Assembly (NCBI GenBank): GCA_026713405.1
Contig: JAPOON010000758.1
Span: forward strand, 1 to 7,165
Source of the DNA: Gammaproteobacteria bacterium
Lineage (GTDB): Bacteria; Pseudomonadota; Gammaproteobacteria; Pseudomonadales; Azotimanducaceae_A
DNA length: 7,165 bases
Reading direction: 5' to 3'
Position 1 is the first letter of the stretch. Every line of letters begins with the position of its first letter. Of this stretch, positions 5,290-7,165 are shown one piece after another. Below the pieces are notes generated by a model, which had not been told where the DNA came from, ran no database searches, and saw only the letters and a program-made list of their open reading frames with translations. The position numbers and the translations under genes are program-made.

Positions 5290-6945
5290 TTGCTCAAGCA
5301 ACTCACCATCTCCAACTTTGCGCTGGTGGGCGCGCTGGATATTGGCTTTGCCGGCGGCCTGACCGTGGTCACCGGCGAGTCCGGCGCCGGTAAGTCCATC
5401 CTGCTCAATGCCTTGGCCCTGGTGTTGGGCGAGCGTGCGAGTTCCACCTTGATCCGACCCGGGGCGCCGCGGGCGGAGGTTATTGCCGAATTCGACATCC
5501 AGGGAATCGCGAGCGTTCAGGACTGTCTCGTCACGCACAAACTCGCCGATCCCGACCAGCCCGACAGGTGCCTGTTGCGCCGGGTTGTGGGCAGCGACGG
5601 CCGCTCGCGGGCGTTCGTCAACGGAACACCGGTCAATCTGCACACACTGCGCCAGTTGGCGGGCGACCTGGTGGACATTCACGGGCAGGACGAAAACCAG
5701 CGCCTCGTCAGGCGGGAGGTGCAACTCGGAATGCTGGACGCCTACGGAGTCACGCCGGGTCTCCGCGAATCCATGGCGGACGCCTACCGGTCCTGGAGGC
5801 GAACCGAGCGCGCTGCCCGGGAATTGAAAAAGCGCCTCGCCGAGGTCGAAAACCGCGGGGAGTTGCTGCGCTATCAGCTCGCCGAGCTGGACGCGCTGGG
5901 TCTCGGCGAAGGCGAATTCGAGGCGCTGGAAGCCGAGTTCCGGCGCTTGTCCCAGGCGCAACAGATCCGGGAAACCGTGGCGGGAACCCTGCAGGGGCTT
6001 GCTGCAGGCGCCGATGAACTGCGCCGGGCGCAAACCACGCTGGGCGGGGTCGATGACGCCCACGCCGCGCTCGACCGTGCCCGCCAGTCGCTCGAGTCGG
6101 CGGTGGAACTCAACGACGATGCGATGCGCGACATGCGCCGCTATTTCGATGTGCTGGACTCGAATCCGGAGCACCTGGCCGAGATCGAGGACCGGCTCAA
6201 TCTCATACAGGACCTGGCGCGCAAGCACCGTGTCCGCCCGGAGTCCCTGGCCGGCCACTGGGACGATCTGAAAGCGGAGCTCGCCGCGCTGGGCGCCTGC
6301 CGGGATGACCTGGACACCGCCGACGGGCAGACAGCCGAATTCAGGGCCGAATTCGAGAAGGCGGCCGGCGAGGTTGGCCGCCAGCGCCGCGCGACCGCCG
6401 TGGGGTTCGCCGAGGAGGTGAGCGCCTGCATGGAGACGCTGGGTATCCGGGGCGGGCGGCTGTGCGTTCGTTTCGACGAGGCGGATTCGGAATTGGGCCT
6501 GGAGTCCGTCGAGTTCCTGGTCACCGCGAATCCAAACTACGCGCCCGGCAGCCTGCGCAAGGTCGCATCAGGAGGCGAGCGGGCGCGCATCAGCCTGGCC
6601 ATCGAAGTCATCGCCGCCGAACGGGCCCGATTGCCGTGCCTGGTGCTCGATGAAGCGGATGTGGGAGTGGGCGGTCCGGCGTCGGACGTGATCGGCCGCC
6701 TGCTGCGACGCCTCGGCCGCGGAACCCAGGTCATTTGCGTAACCCACGCGCCCCAGGTGGCCGCGCTCGGCAATGCGCACCTGCTGGTCGAGAAGGATGC
6801 GGAGCAGGAAATTTCCATCCACTGCCTGGATGAAGAGACCCGGGTCGAGGAACTGGGGCGCATGCTCGCGGGCACCGGCGTGACGGAAGAATCCCGATCC
6901 TATGCGCGCACCCTGCGCCAGGAGGCCGGTGACGCATCCCGCTGA
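5290..6945 (+). CDS. recN: DNA repair protein RecN (SMC-like ATPase)
   Basis: RecN is a cytoplasmic SMC-family ATPase that acts early in recombinational repair of double-strand breaks, holding broken DNA together with RecA. From the TTG at 5290 the protein has 551 residues (E. coli, 553) and begins MLKQLTISNFALV, matching E. coli MLAQLTISNFAIV. The Walker A motif is GESGAGKS (29-36). The central region (about 155-345) is rich in charged heptads and is the expected coiled coil. The ABC signature is ASGGERARISLAIEV, with SGGE at 427-430. Walker B is LVLDEADVG, with D454 and catalytic E455. The H-loop is VTHAPQVA, with H486. The TTG has no strong Shine-Dalgarno sequence. An in-frame GTG at 5263 would add nine residues but would overlap the putative promoter, so I prefer TTG. 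E. coli recN is controlled by LexA; no LexA box is apparent here. Confidence 0.95.
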   Translation: MLKQLTISNFALVGALDIGFAGGLTVVTGESGAGKSILLNALALVLGERASSTLIRPGAPRAEVIAEFDIQGIASVQDCLVTHKLADPDQPDRCLLRRVVGSDGRSRAFVNGTPVNLHTLRQLAGDLVDIHGQDENQRLVRREVQLGMLDAYGVTPGLRESMADAYRSWRRTERAARELKKRLAEVENRGELLRYQLAELDALGLGEGEFEALEAEFRRLSQAQQIRETVAGTLQGLAAGADELRRAQTTLGGVDDAHAALDRARQSLESAVELNDDAMRDMRRYFDVLDSNPEHLAEIEDRLNLIQDLARKHRVRPESLAGHWDDLKAELAALGACRDDLDTADGQTAEFRAEFEKAAGEVGRQRRATAVGFAEEVSACMETLGIRGGRLCVRFDEADSELGLESVEFLVTANPNYAPGSLRKVASGGERARISLAIEVIAAERARLPCLVLDEADVGVGGPASDVIGRLLRRLGRGTQVICVTHAPQVAALGNAHLLVEKDAEQEISIHCLDEETRVEELGRMLAGTGVTEESRSYARTLRQEAGDASR

Positions 6946-6967
6946 GCATCCTGGTCGGCAAAACCAC

Positions 6968-6983
6968 CCCCGGTGCGCCGGGG
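6968..6983 (+). terminator. GC-rich hairpin after recN
   Basis: CCCCGG (6968-6973) and CCGGGG (6978-6983) form a perfect 6-bp GC-only stem with a TGCG loop, 22 bases beyond the recN stop. An overlapping alternative, GCGCC-GG-GGCGC (6975-6986), could compete with it. No U-tract follows, so this is not a textbook intrinsic terminator, but it is the best candidate for the end of the recN message. Confidence 0.4.
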
Positions 6984-6990
6984 CGCTGAC

Positions 6991-7016
6991 GCGGCGCGCT
7001 AAAGCGGCGCGCTAAA
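6991..7016. repeat. Tandem duplication of a 13-bp unit
   Basis: GCGGCGCGCTAAA occurs twice in direct succession (6991-7003 and 7004-7016), followed by a partial third copy (GCGCG). The unit holds the palindrome GCGCGC and so adds to local secondary structure after recN. It looks like a small slippage duplication in non-coding DNA. Confidence 0.85.
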
Positions 7017-7165
7017 GCGCGGAAAGCAAACCAAGGGTTTTTCAGGGGTTCGGAGAATCGCACAAGGTTCTCTTAACCGTTTGATAAACAAATAGTTTTT
7101 GGCCCTCCCCGCCTCACTGCGGCACACTCCGTCAACACACTTTGTTGTGTCAACAGGAGTACCGC
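7017..7165 (+). promoter_or_regulatory. Probable 5' region of the next plus-strand gene, with IHF-like site
   Basis: This stretch has no gene. It holds an AT-rich block (about 7073-7100) that stands out in GC-rich surroundings. Within it, 7074-7086 matches the IHF core consensus exactly on the minus strand (TATCAA, four bases, TTA), and AT-rich DNA lies on its 5' side as in strong IHF sites. Close to the right edge, AGGAG (7155-7159) sits at ribosome-binding distance from the edge, so a plus-strand start codon probably lies at or just beyond 7166. A short ACACA/TGTGT hairpin (7135-7150) precedes it. No clear -35/-10 pair is visible. The identity of the next gene cannot be told from this window. 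Confidence 0.4.

Noticed and set aside
5221..6258. Long in-frame upstream extension of hrcA on the minus strand
   Set aside because: The added sequence is antisense to recN. HrcA family proteins start at MAREQADDRTEQL, and the extension would run through the hrcA promoter.
3586..6945. A defence system, mobile element or CRISPR array around hrcA and recN
   Set aside because: All genes belong to known housekeeping families. No transposase, integrase, spaced repeats or terminal repeats are visible.
7103..7136. Possible sigma-54 or sigma-32 promoter before the right edge
   Set aside because: GGCAC near 7121-7126 lacks a GC pair at the -12 position, and CCCTCCCC lacks a CTTGAA-like partner at the right spacing. 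Neither holds up.

Overview
The window is a conserved housekeeping block from a GC-rich gammaproteobacterium. In E. coli the order is recN, bamE, ratB/rnfH, ratA, smpB, and the same families appear here with the same relative orientation for smpB, ratA, rnfH and bamE. A true HrcA repressor gene is present. Enterobacterales lack one, so an environmental lineage outside them is more likely, for example a Chromatiales/Ectothiorhodospiraceae or Xanthomonadales-like group. I cannot name a genus from the sequence alone.

Layout from left to right: (1) the 5' part of a BNR-repeat protein gene on the minus strand, cut by the left edge; (2) smpB on the minus strand; (3) a plus-strand run of a sodium:neurotransmitter-type symporter (NSS/SNF family), ratA and rnfH, with gaps of only 3 and 5 bases; (4) bamE on the minus strand, convergent with rnfH, with its own recognisable promoter; (5) hrcA on the minus strand; (6) recN on the plus strand, head-to-head with hrcA across a 69-base intergenic region; (7) about 220 bases of non-coding DNA with a GC-rich hairpin, a short tandem duplication, an AT-rich block resembling an IHF site, and a Shine-Dalgarno-like AGGAG just before the right edge, which suggests that another plus-strand gene starts just outside.

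The genes share a quality-control and stress theme rather than one pathway: ribosome rescue (SmpB), a ribosome-association or quinone-binding START protein (RatA), outer-membrane protein assembly (BamE), heat-shock repression (HrcA) and double-strand-break repair (RecN). The symporter is the metabolic outlier. Compared with E. coli, the symporter separates smpB from ratA, hrcA lies between bamE and recN, and recN is inverted. The fur gene, often next to bamE in related bacteria, is not in this window.

I see no mobile element, CRISPR array, rRNA or tRNA, and no convincing new system. The findings are local oddities: a duplicated SmpB start context, a Lys/Pro linker in BamE, no recognisable CIRCE or LexA box at hrcA/recN, a TTG start for RecN, and the structured tail after recN.
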